A stretch of 64,000 bases of DNA from Labia minor (Eukaryota; Arthropoda; Insecta; Dermaptera; Spongiphoridae). This document shows, piece by piece, positions 1-64,000 of this stretch. Each line of letters opens with the position of its first letter. The stretch's first letter is position 1. The translations under genes were made by a program, and so were the position numbers. The stretch is taken from the NCBI GenBank assembly GCA_963082975.1, contig OY720348.1, positions 62,707,719 to 62,771,718 of the forward strand, given 5' to 3'. The notes beneath the pieces are model-generated. The model searched no databases. It saw only the letters and a list, made by a program, of their open reading frames with translations, and was not told where the DNA came from.

Positions 1-24
1 ATTAAAAAAATAATTATTTAAATA

Positions 25-285
25 ATTTTCCTATAACCGAACCGAAAAAAAAACAAAACGAAAATTAAAATTAATTAATTCGAGTTCATTGACTAATGAC
101 TTGACTTGACTAATGAAAGAAAAAATTGCTATAAAAAGGGTAAGGGGATTCCACAGGTAGAGTTATCCTAGATATCCAAAAAAAAATAGAAAATTAGTGA
201 AGCCCTCTAGTGGCCAAATCGATAAAACATTATAAATATAATAGCTAAATTGATTTTTTATATACAAATTTTAATAATTTTTATT
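25..285. repeat. Remnant of the element with long inverted ends
   Basis: Contains ATAACCGAACCG, AAGCCCTCTAGTGGCCAAAT and AATAAAACATTATAAATAT, matching the middle and right part of 15217-15735 (GAGTCCTCTGCTGGTCAAAT, ATTAATAAAACATGG). GGATTCCACAGGTAGAGTTA matches the arm. Decayed; no clear ends. Confidence 0.5.
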
Positions 286-2049
286 TTAACTAAAAAAAAA
301 AAAATTAGGAAATATTATTGAAGTAAATTACCTTATATAATTGATAAATAATTGAAAAATAATAACAAACAAAAAAATAAAATAAAATGAATTGATTATT
401 TACAAATATTAAATTTCATATTGATATAAGATTTTGTTTAGTCTTTTAACCGTTCCAAGTGAATAATCCGGAAATAACACTTCTCTTTATAAAATTTTTA
501 TATAAATGTAGACCCCTGTTATAATTTTATTTATTTATTTTTTTTTACCTAATTACTACCCTTTGGGAAAAAATTTTCCACTTTTTAGCTCATATTCAAA
601 TGAAAAAATGTTTTTTTTTAACTCTAATATTATTTTCGAATAAAAGATTTAAAGAGGAACAATTTCTTTATAAGTTGAAAGTTTCTCTTTGATTGGATTG
701 TTTTCCCTTTTTTCGTGGCTTGCAGCCAGACATTTTATCTGCGCCTATTCAACCACTTCCTCAAGTAATCAATGTTTTCACAGCTTATTTCTCTGGTCAT
801 AAAACGTGCTTATTTATTTTTATGTTTAAGGCGTTGCCGTGAAGTGAATCAAAATTGAAATGTATTCATTAATATCGTTAATTTTTCTTAAAGCAAATTA
901 GCAACAAACTGAACAATTTCTCTAAAATAAATAATAATAATAAAAAAAAAAAAATTAATAATAATTAGTAAATAATTCATTTTCTATGTTTTTAATGTAA
1001 TAGATCTGATAAACCACCCACGCTTACCTTCTTGCCGGGGAACATCTCGTTTAATTTATAAAAGTAGAGAAAAAATATAAAACTTTAATTAATTTTTTTT
1101 AATAGTCTTATTGATAGTTAAAATAACCACCTTAATGGATTCATATAATGAAATGAGTTGCTCCTGGGAGAGAAATGCCAACCTTACAAAATTCATTCAA
1201 CCTCCAAATAAATTTTTATTAATTTAAAATTATTAATTGGTAAATTTAAAAAAAACCTTTCATTTAAAGCATAAATTATAAAATTATTTTTTTTTCTTAT
1301 TTATAAAAATAATTTCGGTGGAAGTAAGTCAGGATAGGGATGTTTGGAGAAATGCGGTTGCTGCGGCTAAGAACTTTTGAGTTCTGTAGAGCCACAAGAG
1401 ATAGAGAAATAGATAGATTTTTATAAAAATTATATAAAAAAAAATCTTCTATTCATTTTAAACGTAAATTCATTTAAATTGAAAAAAATATGTAGTATTA
1501 AGCATTATAATAATTTGTTTTTATTTTAATTTTATATTAATTAATAATTATTAATCTCTTTTTGGAAAATTCTTTTGAAAAATAGTTGGGTTGATGAGGG
1601 GTAATATTATTGATATTTCTAATAATTAAATAAAAACCAGAGTAAATAATTCATTATTAAAATTTTTGATTATTTTTAAATTTACTAATGATAGATTATC
1701 ATAATAAGTGATAATAGAGTTAATATCCATTAAAATATATGATATTTGGTCCTAAAGGGACATTTTTTAAAAATTATGATCCAAATAATTGTTTTCATTC
1801 TTATAGGTTATAGCCAATTTTTTTTTATATTATAGTGTAAACTAAATTCTTATAATTGTATAACATTTTGTAGAGGTGAATGTATAGATTCTTTTTTCAG
1901 AAAAAACCTTTAATTTTAATTAAAAAAATCACATAAATATGTAAAATACTAATAATATTTTTTTTCCTTTTTTTTTGATAAAGATATTCCTTCTTAATAA
2001 TAATAATAATAATAAATTTATACCCACATCACATGCTATTTAATTATTA
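286..2049. other. AT-rich DNA upstream of uif exons
   Basis: Apart from the retrotransposon tail at 1316-1427, I see only A/T runs and short simple repeats. GC-richer short patches at 700-860 and 1010-1060 show no clear coding frame. No promoter could be identified. Confidence 0.4.
1316..1427 (+). mobile_element. Non-LTR retrotransposon 3' end with GATA tail, copy 1
   Basis: AAGTCAGGATAGGGATGTTT, GGAGAAATGCGGTTGCTGCG, then GTAGAGCCACAAGAGATAGA and an AGAT tail. It matches the last part of the copy at 24245-24478. Confidence 0.65.
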
Positions 2050-2145
2050 GCTGTCTGACGTAGTTGCTGACGTCATTTAAATTTCTTATTTTAAATTAAG
2101 AAAAAACTAATAAAGATGATTTTTTCCCGAGTCTGAAACCAATGA
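2050..2145 (+). repeat. Fragment of the long foldback element arm
   Basis: GCTGACGTCATTTAAATTTC, then AAGAAAAAACTAATAAAGAT and TTCCCGAGTCTGAAACCAAT, match the left arm at about 3228-3300. Same strand as that arm. An (AT)n tract follows at 2151-2175. Confidence 0.65.
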
Positions 2146-2149
2146 AAAG

Positions 2150-2180
<31 letters not shown>

Positions 2181-2446
2181 AAAGGTTTTGTATCCTAATT
2201 GACAATGTTTTGCATATTTTACATTTAATTAATTTTAGTGAAAATTTCATTTTCCAAAATCCTCCATCTATTTTCATTTCTCCCACCCATATAATCCAAG
2301 GTCATATGGTTAATATTTACTTTTTTTAATTTAATATTTATTTTAAAATTTTAATATTTTTATTTCTTATTATATTTCATTACTACACCACATATTCATT
2401 AATTTTCAAAAAATATCATGGTGTCAATATACTAATTGTCTGTTAG

Positions 2447-2716
2447 GGCGTTCATTATTCAAGTCAGTTAACCATTGGATGGCATTGTATCGTTGATGAG
2501 GCCGCTCTCAATTTGTGGCATGTTTGTTCACCGCCGACACAATTCCTGTTCCGAGAAGCTGCAACAGGTCTTGAAAAACCATTGAGGCCAGTAGCATCAA
2601 GGCGATGGCTAGGACCGACCGAGATGGACTTCCAAAGAGCTCCGGCCCATTTCCTAGTTTTACACGGTCATCGACCCTACCATTCAAATCTATTCATCAT
2701 TGAAACACCACATTAG
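2447..2716 (+). CDS. Unassigned exon-like open frame, possible last exon of an upstream gene
   Basis: A stretch near 50% GC sits in DNA near 20% GC. It follows a plausible acceptor (ATTGTCTGTTAG, ending 2446), and from there one frame stays open for 89 codons to TAG at 2714-2716. It includes VDEAALNLWHVCSPPTQFLF, PVASRRWLGPTEMDFQRAP and HFLVLHGHRPYHSNLF. There is an AATAAA at 2909-2914 that could be a polyadenylation signal. I do not recognise the protein. It could be the last exon of a neighbour gene, a gene fragment, or part of a mobile element. It is not an obvious uif exon because it ends in a stop. The antisense strand also has a partial open frame, so strand is not certain. Confidence 0.35.
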   Translation, partial: GVHYSSQLTIGWHCIVDEAALNLWHVCSPPTQFLFREAATGLEKPLRPVASRRWLGPTEMDFQRAPAHFLVLHGHRPYHSNLFIIETPH

Positions 2717-3024
2717 GCTTTATTTACTCAACTACTTTCTTTTATTATGGCTATTTTTAACCTAAATTTTCTAAGTAAAATTTCAATAATTATTTTCGTT
2801 CTAAAATGGTTTTATACAAAATTTGTTAGGTGTGTGCATCACAGATTTTGTCGATAGTATTTATATTTTATTCTTGATTTAGAATACCACATTTGATAGA
2901 TAGGATACAATAAATTAATCTTTGTAGAATTATTTAATATGCTTTTTTTCAAAGAATAAATTATTTTATTTTGAAATTTATAAAAGACTATTATGTAGCA
3001 GATAAATTTTTTAAAAATTACAAA

Positions 3025-4572
3025 ATAAGTTGACCTGTGGCCAGGTCCGAACCGACCGACAGTTTGAAGTAAATTAATTAGCAGCTACAGAAACAATTTC
3101 AAATAATTTTAATATGTCTATTAATGTAATAAAAAACAGATATGGATACATAAATAATAAATATAAACATTTTTAATTTTATTTTATTTATAATATATAT
3201 GCAAGACCAGGCTGTGACGTCATGAATGGCTGGATGACGTCATATAATTTTAAATCAAGAAAAAACTAATAAATATTATTTTCCCGAGGATAAAACCAAT
3301 ACAAAGTGCATGATTCGTGGTGATATATAAAAAAATCTCCTCATGTGAAATTTGGTATGAAAATAACCCTTCCCTTCCTATCGTCTATCGCTAATACTAC
3401 CACTTCCGGTTTCCGGATTTGCACCAAAAGTTGATCAATTCATCCCACTGATGCATTAAATAAATATACCAAATTTCATCAAATTCCGTTCAGCCGTTCA
3501 GGCTGTACACATCTATAAGGACGGACAGACGGACGGACGGACGGACAGACATCAAGCTAAAAATATTTTTTTCTGTTAAGAAAATGCATGATTCGTGGAG
3601 ATATGTAAAAATCTCCACATGGGAAATTTGGTGTGAAAACAATACCTCCCTTACTATCGTCGGTCGGTTAAATATATGTAGTACCCCCCATATGATTTTT
3701 CAATCGATATATATAGTAGTTTAAATATATTTATATCCATAGTGACTCAAAAATTATATATATATATATATATATATATTTGTATATTTTTGAATTAATT
3801 TATTAATTAACCACTAGAAGGATTTTTTTGAAATTTATATCATAGATAATTTTTATAAAGACAAATCGATCTGTATTGGTTTCAGCCTGGAGAAAAATCA
3901 TTTTCATTAGTTTTTTTACCGACCGACGATAGTAAGGGAGGTATTGTTTTCACACCAAATTTCACATGTGGAGATTTTTACATATCTCCACGAATCATGC
4001 ATTTTCTAAACAGAAAAAAGTATTTTTAGCATGATGTCTGTCCGTCCGTCTGTCCGTCCGTCTGTCCGTCCGTCTGTCCGTCCGTCCGTATAGATGTGTA
4101 CAGCCTGAACGGCTCAACCGATTTTGATGAAATTTGGTATATTTACTTAATGCATCAGTGGGATGAATTGATCAACTTTTGGTGCAATTCCGGAAACCGG
4201 AAGTGGTAGTATTAGCGATCGACGATAGGAAGGAAAGGGTTATTTTCACACCAAAGGAGATTTTTTTATATATCACCACGAATCATGCACTTTGTATTGG
4301 TTTTATCCTCGAGAAAAATCATATTTATTAGTTTTTTCTTGATTTAAAATTATATGACGTCATCCAGCCATTCATAACGTCACAGCCTGGTCTTGCATAT
4401 ATATTATAAATAAAATAAAATTAAAAATGTTTATATTTATTATTTATGTATGCCTATCTGTTTTTTATTACATTAATAAATATATGAAAATTATTTGAAA
4501 TTGTTTCTGTAGCTGGAAATTAATTTATTTCAAACCGTCGGTCGGTTCTGACCTGGCCACAGGTCAACTTAT
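3025..4572. mobile_element. Long foldback element (about 1.5 kb, two inverted arms)
   Basis: Almost the whole 1,548 bp is one imperfect inverted repeat centred near 3798 in an (AT) tract. The ends are ATAAGTTGACCTGTGGCCAG and CTGGCCACAGGTCAACTTAT. Each arm holds a GACGGACGGACGG-type tract, GCATGATTCGTGGAGATATG, and TGACGTCA sites (3215-3222, 3235-3242, 4355-4362; the fourth mutated to TAACGTCA). No coding frame. Partial copies lie at 2050-2145 and 20486-20775. I do not know its class; foldback or Helitron-derived are both possible. Confidence 0.8.
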
Positions 4573-6030
4573 CTTAATTCAAATTTAAATACGACATCCA
4601 TATTTTTCCTCTTGTCATTCTTTTTTAATTAAAAATATATTAATATTTTTTTTGTATTTAAAATATTTTAAAATTTTTTATTTAATTTGGAAATTAAATT
4701 AAAAATATTTACTTTAATAATATTTTAGAATCAAATTACAAAATATATTTATTAATCTTTCACCAAAAACAAATCTAAAAGTTATCTTATTTCTTTTGAA
4801 AAAATTGTAAGTTTATTTATGATATTTTAAAAACAATCTTTAATCTGTTTTGTCGTTTAATTTTTTGTTAATTCTTATAAATTTTTATGTTTTTTTTTTA
4901 ACTTTTTTGCGTTTTTTTTTAATCAATTATTAATTTATATTTATTTATTCACTAAAATATTATTTAAAATTTATTTATATTATTTATTATTATTGAGAAC
5001 CCCAATTTCCATTCATTATAATCAGATTGATGCAATGTTGTAACATTTATTAATTGTAATAAATAATTAAAGGATTGTATATATCAATATTTTTTAAAGG
5101 GTCGAGTGATAGTTCGGTGTTCCAGGTACTATTAATTAAGTTTGAAAAAAATTAAAAACAATATTTTTTATTTAAAGTTGACTAAAGTGTAAAAAAATAT
5201 TATCTATAAAAAAGAACTATGAAAACCATTAATAAACAGATTATACAGATTATATTCTTTTGAAATTAAGTAACACCGAAATTTTTGATATCATTTATAA
5301 ATATTAATATTGATAACTTAATACTCAAAGTGATTAACAAAATCCCCTCTCTATCCGATTCTTTTAATCATAAATTATTTTCATAAAGATTGGTTTCTAT
5401 TTTGTACCAATTGTTCTAATCATCTTATCATTAATTTAATAGAATGCTCTTTTACGTATTATCGTATTAAAATATATTTAAAAAAATTATAAAATATGTA
5501 TGTGTGTGAATGTATTTTGAATGAATAGATACAGTTTTTTGTTTTATCGTCTACAGTACAACATTCCTCTTTTGATCATGGATCGCAACCATGGATAACA
5601 ATCAAAATATTCTTTAGGAATATTTTGTAGGGCAAAACAACGTTTGCCGGGTCAACTAGTATTATTATATTAATTTGTATATGCAGGTTAGGATCTAGTA
5701 ATTGATGGGCCTGATAAGGTTTTTCTGTGGGGCCCTCTATATATTAAATATTTAAATAAAATGTAAATTATATAAATATATCTTCTTTGGCATGTCTGGT
5801 CTCCCTGATAATCCCTCTTCCGAAAATTTCCCTCTTTTCTACAGTGCTAAAGAACTCCCCGATACCCCCTGTCCATTCCCTTATATTTCTCAGGCAGGAT
5901 GTTTTTCTTCTCCCTATTCCACAATAGCCCTAAAGTAGAATTATTTACTTTTTCAGTAAAATTACTGAGAGTTACACAATTGCCCGACTAATGGAGAAAA
6001 AAGCCCATATATATATATATATATAATAAA
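4573..6030. other. AT-rich DNA, no gene seen
   Basis: Mostly A/T runs. The Helitron-like terminus at 5580-5659 is in here. At 5770-5960 there is a GC-richer stretch (GGCATGTCTGGTCTCCCTGA, AACTCCCCGATACCCCCTGT) with no long open frame, probably an unknown repeat. Confidence 0.4.
5580..5659 (+). mobile_element. Helitron-like 3' terminus
   Basis: GGCAAA (5631-5636), a six-base loop, TTTGCC (5643-5648), GGGTCAA, then CTAG (5656-5659) before T. The hairpin plus CTAG-T pattern is that of a Helitron 3' end. The start is not clear; upstream TCATGGATCGCAACCATGGA may belong to it. Confidence 0.55.
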
Positions 6031-6314
6031 AACAAACCTGTGACTTTTGTAAATCCTACGCAAGGACAGCGGTTATCAAATCGGTTATATTAATGAGGTG
6101 TCCTATGATCAGTAGAACGGGTCCTATCAACCTTTATCTTGATTTTCTTAATCGGACGCGCTACTTTTTATCAAGTAGCTTCCCAATTTTTTATCCCGGA
6201 GGCTGTTTCATAGACCCTAGGTAGAGAAATTCTCTTGCAGGGGGGTCCGGGACTTGAATCCGGAACCACGAGAATGTGAGCTAACATTGTTAACCAAAAC
6301 CCTGTGGTGCCTTA
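6031..6314 (-). mobile_element. tRNA-derived SINE family 1, copy a
   Basis: Minus strand, about 284 bp. Read on the minus strand, the head has a tRNA-like B box (CCGGATTCAAGTCCCGGACC) after AGCTCACATTCTCGTGGTTC. The body has AGTAGAACGGG in inverted form (GTTCTACTGATCAT) and the far end GTCACAGGTTTGTT. Compare 60934-61212. Confidence 0.8.
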
Positions 6315-7353
6315 GCATATATATATATATAAATCAAATGTCGTGAATCATAAGATCTAAGTAACCATCTGTCTATACATTATAAAAAATAATAACAATT
6401 CTATTTTATAGAATATAAATTTTCCAAATTGAATATGAATTTAGGAATTTATTGATTTCTAAATTTTTGTTCTGTAAATCTTTCTAAAATATTCTGAAAA
6501 TGCATTTCCTTGTATTTTTACACTGATAATTAAAACAATTAGAAGAATTGAAGGGAACAGCAAATGCAATAAGCAATTGACATTTGTTATATATCCTTAA
6601 TAGCAACACAGCTCAAAAATGACGAATGCTAATAAACAAATAATAATGCGTCAAGTAAGACGGATATAGAATAGAATAATTGAAGGGCGGGGGGGAGATA
6701 GTAATACTATCCGCTTAATTAAATGTTAGTCAAAAACGACACTTACACAGATATCTGTTTTTTATATTATAATATATATATATAATATATATATATATTA
6801 TATTATTTTATAATAAACACAATAACAAATCTCATCCATCAGAGCAAATTTAAAATAAATCACTTTTTAATTATTTGAATAATTTATCATTTATCATTTA
6901 TCGCGTCAAAAGCAATTTGCTTTCAATTTTGAAAATTAATTTTTTTTTATTCTAGTGGTGATGCGGTTCGGTTATTTATATACTATTATTCATATGCTGG
7001 GACCGATTAGGCTCAATCCCTTCAATCACCTTAATTCCGGACCTGTATATATGATATGATATGATTTTAAACCCAATATCCATAATTCTTTTTTATTTTT
7101 GCTTTTTTTCAAAATAATAATTAAAGAGAAACATTAATTTTATCTTATTTTTGTTAATGATCTAATAATTTTCATATAAAGCATAGATGTGCAATCTATA
7201 GGGTGTGTTCTAATTTTGGGACACGCCAGATTAAATAGACGATTGCCATTACTTAAAAAAAAATATGGAAAAAATAGAAAAAATAGTGATCTTTTTAAAA
7301 TAAAATGAAAATATTTCTTGTATTTATTATTATTATTATTATTATTTAAGTTA
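6315..7353. other. AT-rich DNA, no gene seen
   Basis: (AT)n palindrome near 6760-6805. At 7195-7235, TATAGGGTGTGTTCTAATTT looks like a DNA-transposon end, but no partner was found. At 7596-8267, after the hAT element, there is again nothing but TACAGTGAAGGAAAAATGTA near 7744, also transposon-like. Confidence 0.35.
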
Positions 7354-7361
7354 TGTTATGT

Positions 7362-7587
7362 CAGTGATTCTCAGCCTTTTTTTACCGCGGCACACTTTTA
7401 ACGGTTTAAAAATTTGGCGGCACACAAAGAAAAAGATAAATGTAAAAGTTTACCATATTGAAAAAAAAGTGGTCCCAAAAACGTTTTAACTTTTTTTTTA
7501 GAACCAAATTGAAAAAATTTAGAAAAAAAGTCGGAAATATTTAAGTGCCTCTTTACATTGCCGCGGCACATAGGTTGAGAATCACTG
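7362..7587. mobile_element. hAT-like MITE, family 1, with perfect 8-bp target duplication
   Basis: 226 bp with ends CAGTGATTCTCAGCC and GGTTGAGAATCACTG. It is flanked on both sides by TGTTATGT (7354-7361 and 7588-7595). Internal inverted GCCGCGGCACA / CGCGGCACAC blocks are present. No coding capacity. Two more copies lie at 14437 and 21953. Terminal CAGTG and 8-bp duplications are typical of hAT elements. Confidence 0.9.
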
Positions 7588-8267
7588 TGTTATGTTATAC
7601 TCCCCATAAAAAAAAATACATAACATGTAAAGCGGCCCAATGTTTTATATGAAAGAAAAAGTTTTGCCATCTCATGACTTACAGAATTAATTTATTAAAT
7701 TACTAATTATTATTAAATTAAATAAAACTTTAATAATCTTAGGTACAGTGAAGGAAAAATGTAAACGCCAGGGAGCACTGTTGTCAGACACTCAATCGTA
7801 TTTACTTTTTTCCGTCACTAACATCAGGGAACTCTTTGACAGAGGAAGAGAAGGTCTTTGTGATTTTTTTCAAACAGTACTGACCTAGATGAAATTTCAT
7901 CCATTTTAGAAAATAGTTTTAGTATTATTATAAGATGTTCTTGATCATTTTATAAAGTTCAGGATTGATTATAATTTTCTTCAAATGTTTTATTTTTATA
8001 ATATTTTAGTTACTACTACTGTGTGATATTATATCGAATAACTTCATCGATTTCTGAGCTGTAAAATTAATTAAATTTTATTTATATTGGTGCTCTGATG
8101 CCGTCACCTTCCACGTCCTTTCTATTAGATTGAACTTAATTAGAGTTATAATTATTTAAGTTTTAATCTAAATAAAACAAGGAATCTCGCATATTCTATA
8201 CATTTTTATCAATATAATGAGAGAGAAATAAAAATATTATTTATTGATTAATTCTAATATATATATA

Positions 8268-8698
8268 CTAATCGTTCCCGGCATCATATACTGCCGGTGG
8301 CATAAAACTCTTCTTAGAGGGACAGGCGGCTTCTAGCCGCACGAGATCAATTAATAATAATAATTTATAGGAAATTTTGTTTGAAATACTTACAAAACAA
8401 TACAATGTTTAAATATAAAATTGATAAATTTATTTAAATCACCGTAATATATTTTTTTTTTTTTCAATATTTAATAATAACAAAACAAAATTTTAAAATA
8501 ATGAAGTTAGTAACAAATTAATAATTTTAATAATAATAGGTTTCTTTTTATGTTTATTATGCTTGATAAATTATCTTTTATGATAAAAAAATAATATTAA
8601 TATCAAAAATTAGAATATTTCAATTTGTATTTCATATTTTTTTTTTATTTTAAATTCTATAAAAATTGTAAATTTGTAGCTAACTTCATAATGTTATA
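8268..8698 (-). mobile_element. Helitron-like non-autonomous element, copy 1
   Basis: On the minus strand the 3' end is the hairpin CCGGCA-GTATATGA-TGCCGG, then GGAACGA and TTAG with T after it. The 5' end is near CTATAACATTATGAAGTTAG. The inside (about 430 bp) is AT-rich with no Rep or helicase frame. It matches the element at 59566-60003 in the opposite direction. Confidence 0.7.
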
Positions 8699-8980
8699 GT
8701 CATTTCATATATACATACATAGGAAATTATATATATATATATATAATTATTACAATAATAACAAAATACAAAGTATAATTAAACATTTACTTATTTGTGG
8801 AGTCCCCGTCATTCAATGAAAGGGAAACCCTAATTTATCCATCTTAGAGAACATATTATTAATCTGTACATTTGTTTATAATTAATTTTCCACATTTGAA
8901 TTAGAATAATACTATTATATATTATAATAATATTATTATGATTTTATAATTTTAATATATATTTATTATTTTTTTTTCAG

Positions 8981-62670
<53,690 letters not shown>

Positions 62671-63049
62671 AAAAAACTACGCTGATTTCTGGTCAAAACT
62701 AGTTTAATGCTCAAGTATATATATATATATATATAAAAAGATATCTTTTTATATATATATATATGAAAATCAACTAAGCGTCGCCTATTTTATATAGTAA
62801 TATTATTTTAACTAACTAATTAGCTGATTGCCAAAATGAAGTTTCATTTATTTAGCTACTATTTTTTAGTTTGAAACATCATCTTTGCATTCAGCTCTAT
62901 TATATTGTTTTTATTAATCTATTATTTTTTTTTATTTAAACTTACAAGAGCTATTTTGTCGATTTATTGGTCATTAATTATTCTTTTTAGTTGATAGTAA
63001 TTAATTTATTTAATTAATGAGAGAAAAAAATTGTATAAAATAATTAAAA

Positions 63050-63083
<34 letters not shown>

Positions 63084-63104
63084 GGGGTATTTTAAATTTT
63101 AAAA

Positions 63105-63140
<36 letters not shown>

Positions 63141-63500
63141 ATTTCATTATTATTTGTATAATGAGAAATAAGAGTTGTTAAAGAATCAATTTCTTATCGA
63201 TTAATTTGATTTGCATTGAATCTACCAGAATATAGTATGAATTTTATATTGCCATACAGACCAAAGTAATTGTCCAAATTCAAGCTCAGTGAAATTCAAT
63301 TTTCGTTATCTTTTATTTATCTGCACTCGATATATATAAAAAAAACATAATTAGTTAAATTCCAAATGGGATGTCTATTTTCGAGGTACGGGCCTACGGT
63401 AGGGATGGCTGAGGACAAAGAGGTGTGAAATATCTCCCCCTCTTCTAAATTAAGCAATTTTTTTTATAATAAAAAAAATATTTGAATATAAAACATTAAA
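62671..63500 (+). other. uif: uif 3' UTR (extent uncertain)
   Basis: Follows the TGA at 62668-62670. It is AT-rich, with a strong palindrome at 62721-62764 and long (AT)n runs. The first AATAAA I found in this strand after the stop is at 63468-63473. From that the UTR could be about 820 bases, but AT-rich sequence gives such hexamers by chance. Confidence 0.35.
62721..62764 (+). other. Perfect hairpin in the uif 3' UTR
   Basis: A perfect 22-bp palindrome arm on each side of the centre in GATATC (62740-62745): alternating AT, then AAAAAG, then the mirror. In RNA it could form a stem of about 20 bp with a minimal loop, 50 bases after the stop codon. Confidence 0.6.
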
Positions 63501-63833
63501 AAATTAGTTATTTTTAACTGTTTAATTTATACTTAAAAATATCTAATCATTTAATAGTTATATTTAAAAGAAATGTTACTATTATTTATTATATACATTA
63601 AAATTCGTTATTAATTTACACTCTGAGAACCTTGAAATTTTTCAATCTATTCATTTAATATGATAATCTTTGAGGTATTGTGTTTAGTTACAAACATTTT
63701 TTTTTTTATTTGATAATTAATATATTTAATGCAACGAAGTGTACAATATTTATTTTATTATTTTAATATTTAGATATTTTATATAATTATAATTTATAAA
63801 TAAAATAAATGAATATATACACATATATATACA

Positions 63834-64000
63834 CAGTGGTGTATTGGGAGGAGAACGCGGGGGAACGACGTTCCCTTACTTTTTTTCAGAACCGGAACGC
63901 GTTCCAGTACTTTTTTATGTCCCGACAACTCTCACTTAAATCTACTGTTAGAATTTCTTTTTTTGTGTGTTCGTTAATATTTTTTTGTATAGTAAGAATA
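63834..64000. mobile_element. hAT-like MITE, family 3, cut by window end
   Basis: It starts CAGTGGTGTATTGGGAGG and follows the copy at 41848 closely, including the ACGACGTT and ACGCGT palindromes, until the last base of the window. The right end is not visible. Confidence 0.78.

Overview
The window is animal nuclear DNA, very AT-rich (introns rough estimate 20-25% GC by eye), with spliced genes, simple repeats and many transposon remnants. One gene dominates it. On the plus strand I could join 54 coding exons from 8981 to 62670 in a single open frame. They encode 3,536 residues plus a stop; the first exon of this set needs one base from an upstream exon I did not find. The domain order is C-type lectin, LDLa, three CUB, sushi/CCP, EGF, F5/8 type C, EGF, sushi, F5/8 type C, HYR, cysteine-rich GCC2/GCC3-like repeats, a long EGF run, laminin G/pentraxin-like, HYR, more GCC2/GCC3-like repeats, EGF, one membrane helix and a 116-residue tail. 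This is the architecture of the arthropod protein Uninflatable (Uif), so the organism is an arthropod, most probably an insect. A jockey-type retrotransposon fragment fits that. I cannot name the species.

Layout. 1-8980 is upstream intron or intergenic DNA with transposon remnants and one exon-like open frame at 2447-2716 that I cannot assign. 8981-21743 holds the lectin, LDLa and CUB exons, separated by large introns. 24912-37313 is an exon-dense core of sushi, EGF, discoidin, HYR and GCC2/GCC3 modules. 41287-47554 holds the EGF run, LamG and HYR exons. 50964-62670 holds a small basic exon, the membrane-proximal cysteine-rich repeats, the membrane helix and the tail. 62671-64000 is 3' UTR and downstream DNA.

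The introns are a record of mobile elements, nearly all non-autonomous: several hAT-like MITEs, four of them with perfect 8-bp target duplications; Helitron-like 3' ends (hairpin then CTAG/TTAG and T); at least three tRNA-derived SINE families; a repeated ~0.6 kb element with short TATCTCGC-type inverted ends and a terminal hairpin (eight copies); long foldback elements; 5'-truncated non-LTR retrotransposon ends with GATA tails; a jockey fragment with its target duplication; and two dead mariner fragments. No CRISPR array, rRNA gene, functional tRNA gene, LTR retroelement or viral gene was seen.

Function. Uif in Drosophila is a large apical single-pass membrane protein of ectodermal epithelia and trachea and is reported to modulate Notch signalling. 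Here several EGF repeats carry the O-fucose, O-glucose and calcium-binding consensus sequences used by Notch-type EGFs. All functional statements for this copy are inferred from homology.
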